NCBI GenBank assembly: GCA_028564675.1
Contig: JAOVVO010000284.1
Coordinates: 1 to 64,000 of the forward strand
Direction of reading: 5' to 3'
Origin: Onchocerca lupi
Lineage: Eukaryota > Nematoda > Chromadorea > Rhabditida > Onchocercidae
Length of the DNA: 64,000 nt
In this document: piece after piece, positions 61,819 through 64,000 of the stretch
How positions within the stretch are numbered: the stretch's first letter is position 1
Layout: each line of letters opens with the position of its first letter
Position numbers and translations under genes: made by a program
Notes under the pieces: model-generated
Told to the model about the DNA's origin: nothing
Database searches by the model: none
The model's input: only the letters and a program-made list of their open reading frames with translations

Positions 61819-64000
61819 TTTGATCAAATTATTTCATTTTGATATTCGCAAATTCAAGGATATGTGGATTTATGTGGAATTGTTCAAGATTGTCTCAAGT
61901 TGCAATAAATTCTGTTTAAGTCGAAGACACTTTTTTTTTTTCTTCTCCTTCCTGATTTACAGTAATTTTCATAATTCTTACAATTGAAAAATGTTCAAAG
62001 CGCTCAAATCGACAAAATATTAAACTACAGTTATATGTAATTTTTGAAATTAAAAAAAAAATTAATTCAATTAACAAATCTCATTAATACTGTCACAATG
62101 CGGCGAAATTGCTGAAGATATTTTAAATAGCAGTGCTATTGGAACTTAATTATGGAATTTATATTCGAATTTTAATGCATAATTTTATAATTGCTTGCCA
62201 TAGATAGGCTACAAACTAACAATTATCAAATAGTTCTTCTCTAATTAAACTTTACTAATTAATTATATAATCTTTTGATATCATTATTTTTTCTTACAAC
62301 ATATGCTAATCAGTATATGTAAGATTTGAATTATGATATCATCAATTTCATAGCATACATATTTTTGCTAAACAATTTTTTTTTTCTGTTTTGTAATTAA
62401 TTTTGAAAATTTTTGACTAAGTTTTTTCGACTAATCAAATTTTGAATAAATTTAAACTAGAAAATTTATTAAACAAAATTTGTTTAATTCTAGAGATATA
62501 AACGAAACCATAATTCATTTTTAAATTTTATAAACAAAAATAGATTTCATTACCGTATAAATATACTTATAGACTGTAGAATTTCATTACTACATGGTTA
62601 ATTGAAAATCAATAATTATTTTTAAATTAATAATAACCATTTTCGAATTGTAGACTAATAACTGGTGTAACTGAAATAACTCATTTATTCATTACTCATT
62701 ACTCAATTACTCATTTGAAATTACTTTATTAGTTAAATTATTCCTTTAGATACTTTCTTTACTGAAATCGAACAATAATTTCTGTCATATCGAATGTTTC
62801 CAAATTTTTCTGATGATGCTTTCTGAAAATTAAAAAAAAAAAAAGATCAATAATTTTCATTAGCTTTTCAGTTAAAAAAAAAATTTTCAATAAAAAAAAC
62901 CACCTGAAAATACATTTTCTTATAATGCTGAAAAATGAAAAGAAGAAGATCTCTTTGCAATTAATTCCCTCTTTTCAAATTTGAGGAAAAATATATAAAA
63001 GATAAAATATTCTTTTTTACTGTTAATTAATAATTTTAATGTGAAATAATTCAGTAAAAAAAAAATTTTTAAATTAAAGAGATAATTTTTGTGAAAATCA
63101 AGCAAAAAAAAAAAAAAAAATCCAAAATTTTGGAGTGGGCAAAAAAAATAGTCGCTGAGAAAGTAAGTAAGTCAAGAAAAAGCTAAGCAATATGGTATTT
63201 CTAACTTATAAGAAACATTAATAATTGAAAAATTTTTGAGTTACAGACTTAAATTTACAATTTTGTTTTTGCAATTTGAAAATAAAAATTCTTTAAACAA
63301 AAAGAGTGTTAAAATAAAAATTTTTGTTAAATAATATTTTAGTCTCAAACTAATAAATATTTCATTGTTAAATATGCAGAATACACCATAAACAAAACAG
63401 AATATTTGATAAATATTAAAGTACCATATGTAAACTTGAATAATTAAATACTGAAATCACCTAATTTATTATAATAATGTGTCTATCACATCCACTCTCC
63501 TTTCTTCTTTTGCTGAAATTCGAGACTGGAATTACAGAATGAACAAGATATGGTATCAAATTTTTGACATAAATTTCATGACAGATGCTATTTAATTACT
63601 TATTTTTTATATATTTTGTGAAAAAAAAAAGAAAAAAAAAAAAACCAAATAATTGTCATTTCCTAGCAATTATAATTTCTGCAAAATCTAAAAACATTTT
63701 TTAGACTACTTTATATTTACAATCAAATTATGATAAGATAATCATCTTATCAAAATGATCGTATTATCACGATTTGAATGTGAATATACGATAGTCTAAA
63801 AAAATTTTTTCACACAAATGCATTAGTAATATTTATTTATTCAATATTTATCTGAGTTTAGGTAAGATATTTAAGTATTTACTCAAGTACGACGTTTCGT
63901 TTATAATATTTTGCATGCTTTGCCATTGAGAACATAATAGTGAAATATAATAAACTTCTGATTTAATGAACAATAAAATAATTATTGGTACAAGAAATCT
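61819..64000. other. Intergenic to window end, no gene seen
   Basis: AT-rich. ATTACTCA/ATTACTCATT words repeat at 62670-62716. A perfect 8-nt inverted repeat (GATAAGAT..ATCTTATC) lies at 63731-63750. No coding frame is supported. Confidence 0.5.

Noticed and set aside
1..64000. tRNA, rRNA, snRNA genes and CRISPR arrays
   Set aside because: Scanning by eye found no tRNA-like B-box arm, 5S block or regular spacer array; a covariance-model search would settle RNA genes.

Overview
The window looks like AT-rich nuclear DNA of a parasitic nematode, most probably a clade III (spirurid or filarial) species. The reasons are small exons with TTTCAG 3' splice sites, start codons lying directly behind such sites (the mark of spliced-leader trans-splicing), an exact copy of the 22-nt nematode SL1 leader, a nematode-type serpentine receptor, and a secreted serpin. 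Intergenic and intronic DNA is crowded with homopolymer A and T runs. The species call is inference; no rRNA or mitochondrial marker is present. Most real genes are multi-exon, so the exon models below were read by hand from splice sites and frame continuity.

Layout. 0.36-2.2 kb (+): 3' part of an srsx-like chemoreceptor GPCR. 5.4-11.1 kb (-): a complete catalytic core of DNA ligase 1 in 16 exons, with diverged copies of one short-period repeat on opposite strands on its two sides (3.75-3.93 and 13.36-13.62 kb). 14.8-17.2 kb (-): a pepsin-family (A1) secreted protein whose two catalytic motifs read DTV and DTI instead of DTG, a probable pseudoprotease. 20.4-24.4 kb (+): three tandem two-exon genes for short secreted proteins with a furin-type site followed by QF[FY], plus a tryptophan-rich two-exon relative or analogue at 28.3-29.1 kb. 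30.25 kb: the SL1 copy followed by a 32-codon frame. 33.2-35.3 kb (+): a full serpin with an inhibitory hinge and predicted P1-P1' Arg-Ser. 36.4-36.9 kb (+): exons resembling TM6-TM7 of a peptide GPCR. 37.2-37.5 kb (-): a Cys-containing secreted frame that starts with GTG. 37.5-48.1 kb: gene-poor DNA with microsatellites and a long hairpin. 48.1-49.2 kb (+): a small three-exon protein of unknown function. 53.9-58.0 kb (+): a CK1/TTBK-type protein kinase. 61.4-61.8 kb (+): a short secreted peptide precursor.

There is no sign of one pathway shared by all genes. The common theme is secretion: the serpin, the pseudo-aspartyl protease, four small cluster proteins, the Cys-containing frame and the 61-kb peptide all begin with signal-peptide-like segments. 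The most novel feature is the cluster at 20-29 kb, which looks like a locally expanded, fast-evolving family of furin-processed, Gly/aromatic-rich and Trp/Arg-rich secreted peptides. The pseudo-aspartyl protease and the SL1-tagged sequence come next.
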